Shown here: positions 48,838-60,707 of the stretch, in pieces
Position numbering within the stretch: the stretch's first letter is position 1
Layout: each line of letters starts with the position of its first letter
Origin: Lepidonotus clava
Lineage: Eukaryota > Annelida > Polychaeta > Phyllodocida > Polynoidae
DNA length: 64,000 nt
Direction: 5' to 3'
Assembly (NCBI GenBank): GCA_936440205.1
Contig: OW387133.1
Coordinates: forward strand, 641,001 to 705,000
Made by a program: the position numbers and the translations under genes
Notes under the pieces: model-generated
The model's database searches: none
Seen by the model: only the letters and a program-made list of their open reading frames with translations
What the model was told of the DNA's origin: nothing

Positions 48838-50057
48838 GGATGCTCAACTTCTGGGCTAACCTAGTAAATGGCAAACAAAATAAAATATCTTTTAGAATGT
48901 ACAAAATCCTCAAGAACATGCATGATCTGGGTATCTACAGGGCAAAGTGGCTCTCCTGCATCCATGGCCACCTGAACAGGACTGGCATGGGATACCTATG
49001 GGACCTAGATCAATTCAGCCCTGCTTGGTTCAAATGCAGGTTGAATCAAATTTGTAAGGATACGTCAACCCAATCATGGTTATCAACAGTCAGCGAAAAC
49101 GGCCTCTGCAACAACTATAAAAAATTCAAAACAACTATGACAATAGAACCCTACCTAACCGCCTTAGATAAAAAGCATGCACTAACATTATGCAAATATC
49201 GGACTGGAAACCATAGACTCCCCATCTCTACTGGCCGTCACAAGGGAATAAACAGGGAAGCACGACTATGCATGCTATGCCAAAACAAGAGTGTTGGTGA
49301 TGAATATCACTATCTTTTCGACTGTAGCTACTTCCAGAATGAGCGTTCCAATCTTATAGACAAGAGGTACCTCCAGGGCCAAATAGAATTGAGGATGACC
49401 AGATTGTTCGGAACAAGTGATGTAAATGATCTGACTAGGCTCTCAATATTTGTTCACAAGGTCATGGAAACTTGCAAATCTCTTTGACCGAAGAAACACT
49501 AGCCTCCCTTACTACAGTAACGGCCTCTAACAATCCCATTGTCTAAACCAACTAGTCAAGCAGTGTGAAGATCAAAACAAAGAACTCTCAGGTGCTATTG
49601 CCTTTATTACTACCACTTACTGACTCTCTTAAGAAACTAGTCAATTTGAATAACTGTATTGTAAGAGGAAAACCAAACTGGTGCTCACAGCAGGTGTTAT
49701 CTGGACGCAAACCTTAATAACCTCACTCTAGATCTCACTTTTCTTTATCCAAGTGTCCTATTACATTATGGTGCTGAAATTAAAATAGGCGCTGCTGTGC
49801 ATCACCAATGGAAACCCATTGTATATAAGGACACTAAAACAGTTGGTGCTACAGGTGCTACGAGATGGCACACAAATATGGGAATCTCCCCAACTCGGGT
49901 TTTTCTCAGAATCTCACACCTACATCAAAATGTTTATTTTGTATTTATAAACCTTGTATTCTATGTATCGTAGTTTATGTATTGTAGTTTTCCTATGCCT
50001 CATAATGAGGAAGTGAATAAAAATCATTGTCATTGTCATTGTCATTGTCATTGTCAT
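48838..50057 (+). mobile_element. 5'-truncated LINE with CATTGT-repeat tail
   Basis: The frame 48840-49487 encodes the C-terminal 215 residues of another LINE ORF2: a FWANLVNG segment, KYRTGNHRLPISTGRHKGI, and the Cys/His zinc-knuckle-like LCMLC...DEYHYLFDC. This arrangement is typical of Nimb/Ingi/Daphne-like elements. About 530 bp of 3' UTR follow and the element ends in a CATTGT simple repeat at 50024-50056, the kind of tail such LINEs carry instead of poly(A). Endonuclease and reverse transcriptase are missing. It lies between SH2 cassettes 2 and 3. Confidence 0.8.
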
Positions 50058-50321
50058 ATTATAATCAACTTGTCATTGTGCTGTTTGTTCAAGACCTTTA
50101 GTCTGGGTATATTAGTTAGTCCCAGGCATGCTATTCATTGAAAGTCATTTCCACAGAAATTCAGTAAGTTCAAAAGTGCATTTGAATCTCTTTTATTAAG
50201 TAGATATCTACCTATTATATCATTTGGAAGAGACAAATTCCTTTCAAAAATACGAGAAATTGCCTTTCAAAGACTGACCAAATTTTCATTTTAGCCATCA
50301 AAATCTAACAGGGCCCCTATC

Positions 50322-50357
<36 letters not shown>

Positions 50358-50872
50358 CTCCTTAAATTTTGACAAATCTCAGAAATGATCCAAAAGAATT
50401 CCGCAGATCTGCGGAAGTCTGGCATGCCTGTAGTCCCTGTGTTCAGTCTCACAAAAAACATTTCATCGAGTCAACTCGCTATGGTGGAATACATTTATGA
50501 TCATTATAATCTCATGTTAAGGGGCTTAAGCATCTGATAAACATATTAAAAACCAACACTAGTTAGTTAGGAGGATAAGGCATAATCAGAAAGCAGATTA
50601 GTCAAATGTCTATATCAGATACACCTATAGCCTCATGGCAAGTTTTGTAAATTTTATGGATTACATATTGATGTAATAATACAAGTGACAGTGAAGGTCC
50701 TAATTTGAAGGGTTGAGGGCTATTTGGAACAGGCGGTGGTTATGTAACCGGCTTTGCTAACAATTGGAGCGCAATGTCCTTTAATTGCTGAACATGACAT
50801 TATGTAACCAGTCATTATAAACAAAAACAATTAAATAAGTAGATATTTTCATGGCTGCCATTGTGTTCAAGC

Positions 50873-51000
50873 TTGTCTTGAGGGGAGTAGCAGCCAGCCC
50901 ACCCCAGCCAAGGATTGAACCCGGGCCGCCCACACAACAGGCGGACACCCTGACCACTACACCACCCCACACACCATTGTGTTCAAGCTTGTCTCAACCC
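50873..51000 (-). repeat. tRNA-derived SINE
   Basis: On the minus strand, GTGGTGTAGTGGTCAGGGTG (A-box-like) is followed about 45 bp later by CCCGGGTTCAATCC (B-box). This is the head of a tRNA-derived SINE. The anticodon arm does not pair cleanly, so it is not called as a tRNA gene. The body is short and joins a fragment of the repeat seen at 10200. Confidence 0.6.
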
Positions 51001-51439
51001 CTAATTCAAGCTGCACTCTTAAAATGTAGGCCTTAAAGGCTTCTATACCTGAAATTAACTGTTGCCTTTTACATTCAGCAGGGGCTACTGGGGGCTTATA
51101 TTCTTCCCAGGAGCAGAAGCGCCACCCCAGTACCCCCAACTGGAAATAACCAAGGAGAGATGGAATTGGTTAATTTATCTGGATCCACAAAACTGAGTCC
51201 TTTTACAACAAGATTTGAAGCACTCCAGGATGTAGGAAAATTCATGGTTATCTACTCAGTCTTATCAATAAAACTGTATGGAATCTGAAGAAGAAAAAGA
51301 AGGAATAATAAAACATACTGGATATCCTGAATAAATTCATAGGGTTTGAGGTACATGGGACACTTTTAACCATCAGGTGGGAACAATCGTTTGTGTGCAG
51401 CACCCATGAGTCTATGGAACGTAACTGGGCAAGGGTCGT

Positions 51440-51525
51440 GATGTTTGTTGGGTTAGCTCAACATCCGGCCAACCCTTCAAGGTTCTTTCATGACTGCACA
51501 AGGTAATGCTTTTCAGCTAGTTTTA
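51440..51525. repeat. SINE-like family A, short inverted fragment
   Basis: GTTTGTTGGGTTAGCTCAAC, GGCCAACCCTTCAAGGTTCT and GCACAAGGTAATGCTTTTCA as in the other family A copies; truncated after that. A still shorter piece lies at 60935-60980. Confidence 0.5.
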
Positions 51526-53443
51526 TGCTACATGGGCAGTGACCAATTCTAGATGAGGTACTTATTTGTGGCAGTAGGACCCAATGCCCTTTTTATAGTG
51601 CTGCCACACTGAGATATCATGTCATAGATTCCACATGATACACTTATAACCACATCGTAATCGGGCAGGACACCTTCTACCAGGAACTGGTTTTTATGTC
51701 AAAGAACAAGCGCCTTCAGCGCTTGGAGTGTAAAAACGAAATTCGGCTGGCCATAATTGTTGTAGATTGAGGTATAATAAGGCTTAGAATACATGAATAA
51801 CATGGCTAGTTTGTATGATCCTCGTGGCTCGGGGAGTGCAGTCTGGTTGGCAGGGGATAGACAAAGTATTCGCCTCTGGATATTCCCATTCCTACACAGG
51901 GAAGGTGGCGGAGCTGGGGAGGGGATGAGTTGCAGGCTAGGAAGGAGTCGTGAACAGCGCACCTCCGTGCAGCCAGGCTAAAATTCGTGAGCAGCAACAT
52001 GTTCTGACACAGGAAATGACAATCTCCACGCATTGCCTTCTCCTATCCCTTCACTGTTGACCTAGAATCTGCTGTGAAGATTGAACGAACGTACCTTTTA
52101 TGAGAAGGAAGCTAAAGAATATCAAAGAGAATTGTCTTTGTTAAACAGTTTCCTTTATTCATAAATGGTTAGTTTTCTTCCAAGGCATAAACATTGTTAT
52201 CACAGAGCACTGCATGAAGTAACAAGGTGTAAGTCAACATATATAAAATCTTATATCACAAAAATAAGCTGTTTTCCCCAGCAAAGACAAGATTAATTGT
52301 GTCCTGTAAACAGAGTAAAAGCTGAACACAAGTGGTAAAAACATCAAACAAGATGGTGCATGAATTTGAACAGAGAAGGGTAACATAAGTTACCAATTAA
52401 TCTATGATCAAAATAAATCATTTTACAAATGACAATAGAAGGCAATTTTCATTTTACTTGTTGTCAAAACAGACATATCATAAATCTACATATATATATG
52501 AAAAAAATTGTATCTTTGTACTTGTGATCACATCCAATCCTTAGCATTTCGTGTGTGATTCATACAATTAGCTACCATTTAGATACTTTAAGCTACCATT
52601 TACCTATAATACGAACAATATCTAAAGTGGAAGAACCTATTAGGTTCCCGCCCAAACCCATGCTGAAGGTGTTATGACCCCTAATTTGGGATCACGGTTG
52701 ACATCTGGCAGACCCTGACCCACTGGTATAACAGCCTCAACAAGGCAGGTGTAAGGCCAGTTGGAGAACAGCCACAACATTCAAATTTAATTGAAAAATA
52801 TTCAAAAGAATTTTTTTGTGTGTGTTTATTTACAGGGAGATATTTCTCTTAGTTTTCCAAATGATGCTTGATATGTTTAAAAGTCAGTCTGACTACAAAT
52901 CAGACTAGTGGAATTACTAAGTTACTATAACATTCCAATTATACCTAGTTCTCAGGGGCCCTTTGAATGGTTGGAATGATAAACCCTCCCCCTCTTCTAA
53001 TGGGATTATGGCTGTTCTCCCCTTTACTTACCCTTAAAGGCTTGAGTATAGATTTAACTGTCATCATTTTACATATAAAAGATAAGCTAAATGGTTGGTG
53101 AAGACAAAGTTAAAGCATTATTTAGAGCAATGTTAATTACTCACTGCTTGCCATGCTTTGCATTTAGTATTGTTTGCAATATAGAATTGTGACTTTCTAT
53201 GGTAACACCAAAAAGAACTTGTAATAATTTCATGTTGTTAGGGTATGACAAAATTTGTGATGTTTCTCTTGGATATTGTAAATCAGTGTAACAAAATAAT
53301 TATACTCCCATTCCCAGCAAGAAATTCAAGCCTATTGCTAAAGATGGCAAAGCAGCACTATGTTAGTTTTCAAAATGTAAGTATTATTCCAGTTACGTAT
53401 AACACACATTAGCCCACTTTGTATAATTATACTGTCAACTTCG

Positions 53444-53776
53444 AATTCTCCCTACCACAGATAGCTGACAATATCTTAAGTACTTGCAGGCTAATTTTGA
53501 CTGATTTTGTTGACAAAAACACACAAAAACCTATACAAAATATACTAGTAATATGTGTTGTATATCTATTTGTAATTAATATATTTTCAAATATACTTAT
53601 GTATGCAACCTAAAAAAGTAGTTCTCCATCATGATAAACTATGTTTATGCCCTGATTATTGAAAATTTCAATGCCTAAGCCTTGTGACTTGTTGACATAT
53701 TTCCCATCATGCATCTTGATAGAGGTTAGCCTGTGGGTATAATACAGGTTATAAGCCATCCGTGGTGGGGAGAATT
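53444..53776. mobile_element. Same MITE family, best preserved copy
   Basis: Ends AATTCTCCCTACCACAGATA and, at the right, ATCCGTGGTGGGGAGAATT: clear terminal inverted repeats about 23 bp long around a 333-bp AT-rich interior. No coding sequence. It lies 0.8 kb downstream of SH2 cassette 3 on the transcribed strand. Confidence 0.65.
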
Positions 53777-54324
53777 GTGTTGAAATAATATCAAAAATCA
53801 GTGTAAGTTTTCATTCATTTCAGGCACTTAAGTCCCTTTGTCGCATAATGTCAACTTCAAAATCTTAAAGTTCCTTTCAATTCCCCAAGAAAATTATAAG
53901 GACAATATTTTCTTCACCGGTCAATTATAAGGATGTTTTCAGGTGAACAATAATATCAAGCAAATTTGATTTGCAAACCATTAAAATGAACATGTTTCAT
54001 GACAGTATCTTGAATGGTTTGTTGTGCAGGGCTTGACAAAATCGTTCTTTGATTGGATGCCCGCCGAGCAACTTCAGTATTACATCTGGTTGCAAGGTGG
54101 TTTAGGTGGAGGCCCGGGATCTTTTTGTACTCAAAATTTATTTGTTGGAATATTGAGGCAGATTCAAACAAAAATCTGTCATATTGAAATCACTAATAAA
54201 TCCTTATTCATTATCTTGGTAGTCTGTCGGGTAACTAGTCCCTCAAACCTGGTTGCCCAGCACCTTTTTCTGGTTGTCCTGGGCATCCAGACATCTGATT
54301 TGTCAAGCCCTGTTATGGAAATTG

Positions 54325-54548
54325 TTGAGAGAGATAGTTTGTTGGGGTAGTTTAAGTTCCAGCGAACCCTTCAGATCTCTGTCCAGACTGCACAAAGGTA
54401 TGCATTTCAGCTTTTTGTGATCATATCTATGAGCTGATTTAAGAGACAACCATCACTGGGATCAATACCCTACTCTTTCAAAAGACCGGCAATGGGTGTT
54501 CCCATAGAAAGGTCATCACACACCGGCCTTTGATGACCCTGTTGGGGG
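54325..54548. repeat. SINE-like family A copy, inverted, beside SH2 cassette 3
   Basis: Inverted relative to 4186 and 11338: starts GTTTGTTGGGGTAGTTTAAG and ends with a GGCCTTTGATGACCCTGTTG stretch. It abuts the 3' end of cassette 3 and may lie in its 3' UTR. Confidence 0.6.
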
Positions 54549-54595
54549 TACAGAGTGAAGAGCAATAGAAATGTCATCTGTCTGAGTCTTGGTTC

Positions 54596-56291
54596 CTACA
54601 GTATAACATTATATTTTGCCAGAGCCTCTTTCTGGTATGGCCTCAGAAGATCCTTGATGCGCTTTGAGAGTTCCCAGTGGGATTTCCCATCAGGGCTCAC
54701 AAAGAAGACTTGTGGGCCGGTCTCATTCTTGGTCAGATGCATTTTCCAGTTGTCAGGCATCTTAGCATCCTTTTCAAGCAATCCACAATCGCAATGCTCT
54801 TGAGCCATCAATGAGTAGATCAGCTCTGCAGTGAGATTTTCGTCTATCCGCCTGACACGTGCATATGAAATATAATGCTGCTCAATGGCAGGTGGGAGAG
54901 GAGCGGGGGGCCTGACTTCTGGAGAATGGCAGCCAACTTGGGCTTGCCTTGGCTTTGGAGCACTGCCTGTAAGTAAGATTTTCTCAATTGCCTTGGCAAC
55001 ATCTGAGTTGGTTAGTCTGCCTTCTCCTGACTGATTTCGATGTCGTTGGTCTGTCGTGTTTGGGTAGCTGGGGTTTTCGTTGCTGTTCTGTCGAAAAGGT
55101 GGGGGTCTTTGTGGACCAGTCATAGGGTTGCTATTTTTGTAATGGTGCTCTTCATTGCTAATCTGACGTGCTGGAGGAACACCTTTTCCAGTTGGGCTTG
55201 GGGGTATTTGCAGGTTTCTCGTCATACCACCACTCAAGGAGGTCGCCCCATTCTGATTGCCTGCTAACTCTGACGGCGTTGGAGGAGTGCTGACAGGACT
55301 GGGGTCCAAGGTTTGATGCCCGACATGATTTCGGTCACCTGCGGGCCAGGAAGAGGGCCATCTTGGGTTCCCATTCTGTACCGGAGGTGAAGTCGGTGTC
55401 CCTGCAGGCCAGGAAGAGGGCGATCTCGGGTTCCCATTCTGTACTGGAGGTGAAGTTGGTGTCCCTGCAGGCCAGGAAGAGGGCCATCTCGGGTTCCCAT
55501 TCTGTACCGGAGGTGATTTCGGTGCACCTGCAGGCCACGAAGAGGGCCATCTCGGGTTCCCATTCTGTACCGGTGGCGAAGTTGGTGCATTACCCTTCTC
55601 TTTATTATTGATTTGTCTGGTAAGCCGGATTCCAGATATGTTTTCAGTGTTGGGTATGTCATTATGTGTGTAAAAGCTGACCATCTCGTTAACAGTCCGG
55701 AACTTGTTCTTTGCCATTACATAGAATCCTTTCCTCAGTACAACTTTTATGTGCTTAATTCCTTTGTTGTGCCTACAATGAATTTAAAAGGAACTTGGGT
55801 CAACACACAATCATTTCACAAAGACATTTTGTGCAGTATTTATTCTACTTATGCAAAATTAGCATTCTTACTTAATGGTTCCCCTGTCATTAGCTTTCTC
55901 AAGTTTTTCACTGGCCCAAAATAAGAAAGAAATATGGCAAAATTATTTCAAATTTATTGATCATACTATCACATGATGCATTTACCATCAGAATTTGCTA
56001 GAAAAGTATGTGGAGGTAGTTCTGAAAACATGAAATATTAGTTGTATTTTTACCAAAGGTCACTGGCCAAGTGGGCCACTCCCCTCATCAAATTTACTGG
56101 GGCAAGCTATTATTGGTAACTTTCTTGAGGGCTTGGTCAGCTGCCAATGTTGCAACCCAATGAATATTTCTATTCAAAGAAGAAACTGAAACTTACACAA
56201 CTGAAAGGGTGATGTTTGCAGGTTCCTTTATACTGTTGCGGAGAATGAATGCTCCGTCAACATGGATGTGCTTACGGAAGAAGTCAACTAC
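54596..56291 (-). CDS. SH2 / Pro-rich / WW-like cassette 3 (two exons), most diverged
   Basis: Exons 56197-56291 (95 nt) and 54596-55772 (stop TAG 54596-54598); 423 residues in phase. The SH2 part reads GAFILRNS, then HNKGIKHIKVV and a KFRTVNEMVSFY segment. The linker is much longer than in cassettes 1 and 2. It holds four copies of a 21-residue repeat (SPPVQNGNP... core, 63 bp each, 55338-55590) and further Pro/Gln/Asn-rich sequence. The C-terminal module is recognisable: ELIY, CDCGL, MPDNW, TGPQVFFV, SHWEL, DLLRPYQ. With the first exon at 60574-60666 it gives a 454-residue protein, the most likely full gene model here. Confidence 0.85.
55338..55590 (-). repeat. In-frame 63-bp coding repeat, four copies
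   Basis: Within the linker of SH2 cassette 3, four 21-residue units share SPPVQNGNPR, PSSWPAG. They differ at a few positions (W/S after NPR; TPT, APK or TPT at the junction). The period is a multiple of three, so the frame survives changes in copy number. Confidence 0.9.
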
Positions 56292-57873
56292 CTATAAAAA
56301 GAGAATTTTTTCAACATTTCATTTTCAAAGAAAAGGAACAACCAAAGAAACCATGCATATTTTATAACATAAATAACTCCATTTGATTGGAAATAAATCC
56401 CAGTATAAAAAGGATTATGAAGAGATTGCCTTTTGGATACAGTTCACATTTTTGTGTTTGTGGTTTTCTGCATGGAAGTAGTGCAGATGACGTCACAACT
56501 GTCTTAAAAGATGGCCATCACATTGGTGATCAATGTACAATAATTATTATTTACTTTTCTGGAGCATGTTAATTATGTTTCTTTTGATTAAAACAGTCTC
56601 CCTGAATAATTCTTAACAATTATCATCATTTAGAATTAATAAAGTTTCATTTATTCCATTGCCACTTGTTCTTGATCACTGCGTGATGATTACCAAAATA
56701 ATGATCACGTGGTCATGTCTGCACAAGGTCTATATTTTGCGCCTCTTTAAAAGGATAACTGACAGGTCATATTTGGGGCTAGGGGACTCCAGTATATAGA
56801 TCTAATAAGATAAACAGTAAAAATGGTTGTTTGTGGTATTGGTTGCCATGTTTGGAAAGGGTTAACACCAATTACTTGCCTACTAAACTCTTTGCCAGAG
56901 AAGTGGGGACACAGCTTTAATCTTTTTCAGTCAAACCTCATGTTTCATTCAAATTATCTTGACAACTGCTCGGTCTTCAGTATATACATTATCATGGTTA
57001 ATAAGCAAGGTTAGGACAGATGCCTCAGGGAGCGTGCGTATAGTATAGATAGCCTTTTCCCATAGAACTTGCAAATGAAGGTTAAAAGCAATGTTATGTC
57101 CCATTCCAGAATTAAAATTAAATGAAGATATCAAAAATTTGCTTTTATGATAACTTTTAATTGAGGTATGCTGTGGATATAAGAAAGGTAATGTCACTTG
57201 AACCCTGACTTGTTTATGGCTGACTGGATTGTCCCAGATTATGCACTAGGAGGCATTTTGCATAACTAAGATCCAGAAATTTATGTCCTCATCAAAACCA
57301 TTTACTTCATTATATCAAAAATAACTTCATTGATAGGAAACTTAAAAAATCTAAGGATTGCTAGGTATTGCAAACATTTATGATTTCTAAAATGATAGCC
57401 CAATATAGGTGACGATTGAAATACTCTAAAGGAATTTAGGTTTCACTCTTACCAATCAGTATTAGTCAGAACATGGTTCGGTGATTTTCTGTATAAAAAG
57501 AAATTCAGAACAGGGGACCACTTGGACCCATTGTTTATAAGACTCATCAAATGAGCTAGCTAATTTGTACAAAATAAAACCAGATATAAAGTCCCCCTTT
57601 AACACTATCTTCAAAAGAAACAGACTTACCTACACAAACATGGATGGAAGCCCCTCTGGCCTTTGTGAAGTCTCGATAAACTGCGCGCATTCTTCGACTA
57701 ATTGAAGAATTTGTGTCTGGCCATAGAATTATGCTTCTTATAGCTTCAACATCAAACCAACTGAACACTAAAGATTTCTTCTTCCACTATTTGTTATATT
57801 CATAACTTCCAGTAGATTACTAGAGCAATATTAAAATGTAACACAATTTTCAGATAACAAAGGGGTTCTACCA

Positions 57874-58107
57874 CTCTGCCGCAATCGACACCTCACCCAC
57901 GAGAGTGATCTCTGCACTGTAGCTGCCACTTGGTGCTGGCCCCTGTGACCTAGTTAGCACCAGCGAAAACCGCGGACTACTTTTAGGTCACAATTTCTAG
58001 GTCACAGGCGTAGTAATAATAGCCAGGGGTGGTGAATTTTCTCTCTGCATGTCAGAGAGTACTCTCACAGACTATATTCCAGAGCGGAGGTGCGAAGGTT
58101 GCAGATT
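57874..58107. mobile_element. 234-bp insertion with perfect 12-bp target duplication
   Basis: GGGGTTCTACCA occurs at 57862-57873 and again at 58108-58119, flanking 234 bp that are GC-richer than the intron around them. Inside is a long hairpin (CTGTGACCTAG with CTAGGTCACAG) and short palindromes (GTGAGAGTACTCTC). The target duplication suggests a SINE-like retroposon, but I see no tRNA boxes or A-tail. Confidence 0.55.
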
Positions 58108-58743
58108 GGGGTTCTACCAATGATCTCAGTGTATGAAACCTACTACAAAAGACTTGACTGTGACTAATCTACCATCTATTACTTGTTTGCAAACAATTCC
58201 ATAGTGATAGAGGTGACAAGACTAGCAGATTTCAAAGATCAGGAAAGTAATGTTTGTCAAAGATGTGAGAGTATGTGTTACAATGAAAGACCTAGGAATA
58301 AAACCATAAGTTTTATAAGCAATTATCACTCAACAGCATAAGCGGTACACATAGACCGAGGCGAATCATTTCTTTTGGTAATGAAAATTACAACAATTTT
58401 TGGAGTCATCCTTGGGTCGCTGTATAATCCATCGACATCCTACAGAGACCTTAAGTTTCACTTATGGTTCATGACAAACCCCTCTGACTACTTCAATCCC
58501 TATGGTTGTTCTTATATCAGTATTTATTACAGGTTTTTGTCTAATGCTTGTACCCTTTTTACTTCCTATTTTTTTTACACCTTTTATTTTTTACACGCAA
58601 CAAAAACACATCTATCATAGTGTGATCAGCAATGCCAGGAAGCTCCAGGAGTCTTGGTTTGTGTCAGTGATGTTTGTCTGGAAACTATATAGATACCGCA
58701 GAAGCCCACCAGCAGTGTTCCCAATTAAGGAACCGCCTAAAAT

Positions 58744-59106
58744 CAGTGTTCGAAATTAATGTTTGGCCTGAGGCATACGCCAGGTGCAACAATAACAAGA
58801 AGATATATTGGCAATTTATCTATGGGCACAACACTATATAAAAATCTTTTTAATTGTGCAAATGGGAGCATGGTGCACCATTAATTTTGAAGGCTGTCTT
58901 AGCCCAAATTGGGTACAGATGCAAAAATTGATTGAAAGATACTTTAAAAGTGTGCACATGACAAACACAAATTTTGCATAATCCCTTTTGAAAGGTATCA
59001 AATCTTCACAAAAAGAAGGGCATATTTGGGTGCACAACAAAATTGTACATTGGGTGGCAAAATCAGTCACCTTGGGTGAAGGGAGCACTGTTAATTTCGG
59101 ACACTG
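58744..59106. mobile_element. hAT-like MITE in the SH2 first intron
   Basis: CAGTGTTCGAAATTAA at the left and TTAATTTCGGACACTG at the right are inverted repeats of about 16 bp. It is 363 bp, non-coding, and the interior carries GTGCAC-type motifs shared with the next two elements. CAGTG-type ends recall hAT elements; I see no clear 8-bp target duplication. Confidence 0.55.
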
Positions 59107-60200
59107 CGAAACCAGTTATGCAAGGGAAAGCATGTCAGTAAACTGTTAGATTAGTGTGACTTTGAATGCATAGACTTTTAGAGTTTGGGGAAGGTGCAAA
59201 GAAAGCTGTTCCCCTTTGATTTACCACTCTTTTCTATAACAGACATTTTTTTATAATTGTTTTTATTTGGTAAATGGGTTCAGCATAGATGATCTTCCAC
59301 CCGCTCCCACTGTACATATATTCTTCTACATAGTGAGGTGGGTAATAATCAATATAACAGCCTTACAACATATTACTGCAGCCTATATCTTTAAAAAAAT
59401 GTATGGTCATAATATAAAAGAGAAATGGTGAGAAAGAGATAGGTTGCCTCCTTGCCTTTTGAATATAAAATTGTACCACCATACAAAGGTCATCAAAATA
59501 AGTATCAAAATGTCTTGTAAAATAATAGGTCTCACCTAACAACTATAGTCTATTGACCACATACCAGACAAGCAACAGCCTTCAGAATCACCAATAAGTG
59601 AAAATCACTCACTTAGCTCTAACCATAAAATACAATAACTCTTTTTGCATTTCTCTGATTCTTGTTTTCCCCCATACAATTATAAGGATTAATACCTCAA
59701 AATCATAGGTACTCTGTTTGGCATGCTTTTAACACATGATATTTGTACTGAGCTCGAGGAGCCAAACAAACTATTTGGAGTAGTGTTTGAATTTAGGGGT
59801 CAGAGATGCCACTTCTGTCTAGGAAAAAAGTAGGAAATTCTTGTTCCTACTTTCTTCTAGAACCAACTAGGAGGAAAATAACCTTTAAGAATAGAGACCC
59901 AACATAGAATTTGTATTTGAATAGCTAGAAACTACCACAAAGATACCCCGCAACAGACATTAAAAATATGTAGGAAAGATTGGTTGTGCAATCCTAAATT
60001 ACTCAAGAGTAAGAAATCCTACAAAAGTAGGGAAAATGGCACCTCTGAAGGGTACGTATGGCACTCATTGTGACCGTATTCGTTGCTTGGTGCACTGAAT
60101 AAGGTTCTCATGGAACCACTGTGCACATGTTTTTTTAAGTTATCATCATCATTTGAGTATTTTCTTTTCTGGCATTTCGCTAAATCACCAAAGGTAAATA

Positions 60201-60413
60201 CAGTGTTTGATATCAAGGAAGCAACCTGCACCCAAGGTGCACACTTTGGTCATCAGATGTTTTTTTTAAGTGTGCACCTATGAGATGCACATGTTTTTGA
60301 TAGAACAAACTGCTGTATATAACTGAGGGTACAGGCATAGGCTCCTGGGTTCATGTATTTAAAAACTGTGTACCAAAGGAGTGCACAGATTTCACCCTTA
60401 ATTTCAGACACTG
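60201..60413. mobile_element. hAT-like MITE, second copy, decayed ends
   Basis: Left CAGTGTTTGATATCAA and right TTAATTTCAGACACTG match the ends of the 58744 element. The interior is rich in GTGCAC / TGCACA. It lies 160 bp from the first SH2 coding exon. Confidence 0.5.
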
Positions 60414-60573
60414 TGAATGGAAAATGAACGTGGGAAATTTATTTCTGGATACATTTGCCCAATTTGAAACTTATGACAAATGATTTATGGCAAAAATATT
60501 TTCAGAAAGGACCCAAGCAAAAATGCCACTGCCTTTAACTTTGAACTAAAGGTCAAAGATGTTTGTCACTTAC

Positions 60574-60707
60574 CTCTTCGAGTGAGGTGAAGTGGGAGAA
60601 GTAGTAGGAGAGTTGTCTTAGGTCCTCAGGCACGTCTTCTGGTGCGCCACCGTTTACCCCCGCCATCTTCAGCTGTTGAGTCGGTCTTTCCAAAGTAGTG
60701 TGGAGTT
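60574..60707 (-). CDS. First coding exon of the SH2 locus
   Basis: ATG at 60664-60666 starts MAGVNGGAPEDVPEDLRQL, followed by SYYFSHFTSLEE. That supplies beta-A and the start of alpha-A of SH2 (LSYYF... in place of the usual WYHG), then donor GAG|GTAAGT at 60573. The exon ends in phase 0, matching all three 95-nt second exons, which start GTGGTG or GTAGTT. An acceptor (CACACACAG) lies at 60708-60716, so the 41 nt before the ATG are 5' UTR spliced from farther upstream, perhaps from 62719-62909. No second copy of this exon was found near cassettes 1 or 2. Confidence 0.75.

Larger units (their letters stand above)
47695..54595. other. Between cassettes 2 and 3: repeats, no first SH2 exon found
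   Basis: Contains the truncated LINE (48838-50057), a TA microsatellite (50325-50352), a tRNA-type SINE, family A fragments and the MITE at 53444. At 47767-47831 a short palindrome with GTCAGAC / GTCTGAC ends recalls motifs at 10486-10575 and 26055. I looked for an exon like 60574-60707 and saw none. Confidence 0.45.
56292..60573 (-). other. First intron of the SH2 locus (cassette 3 path)
   Basis: 4.3 kb of AT-rich intron holding the TSD-flanked insertion at 57874-58107 and the hAT-like MITEs at 58744 and 60201. No additional exon is supported. Confidence 0.6.

Noticed and set aside
50873-51000. tRNA gene on the minus strand
   Set aside because: A- and B-box-like motifs are present, but the acceptor and anticodon stems do not pair; a SINE head explains it better.
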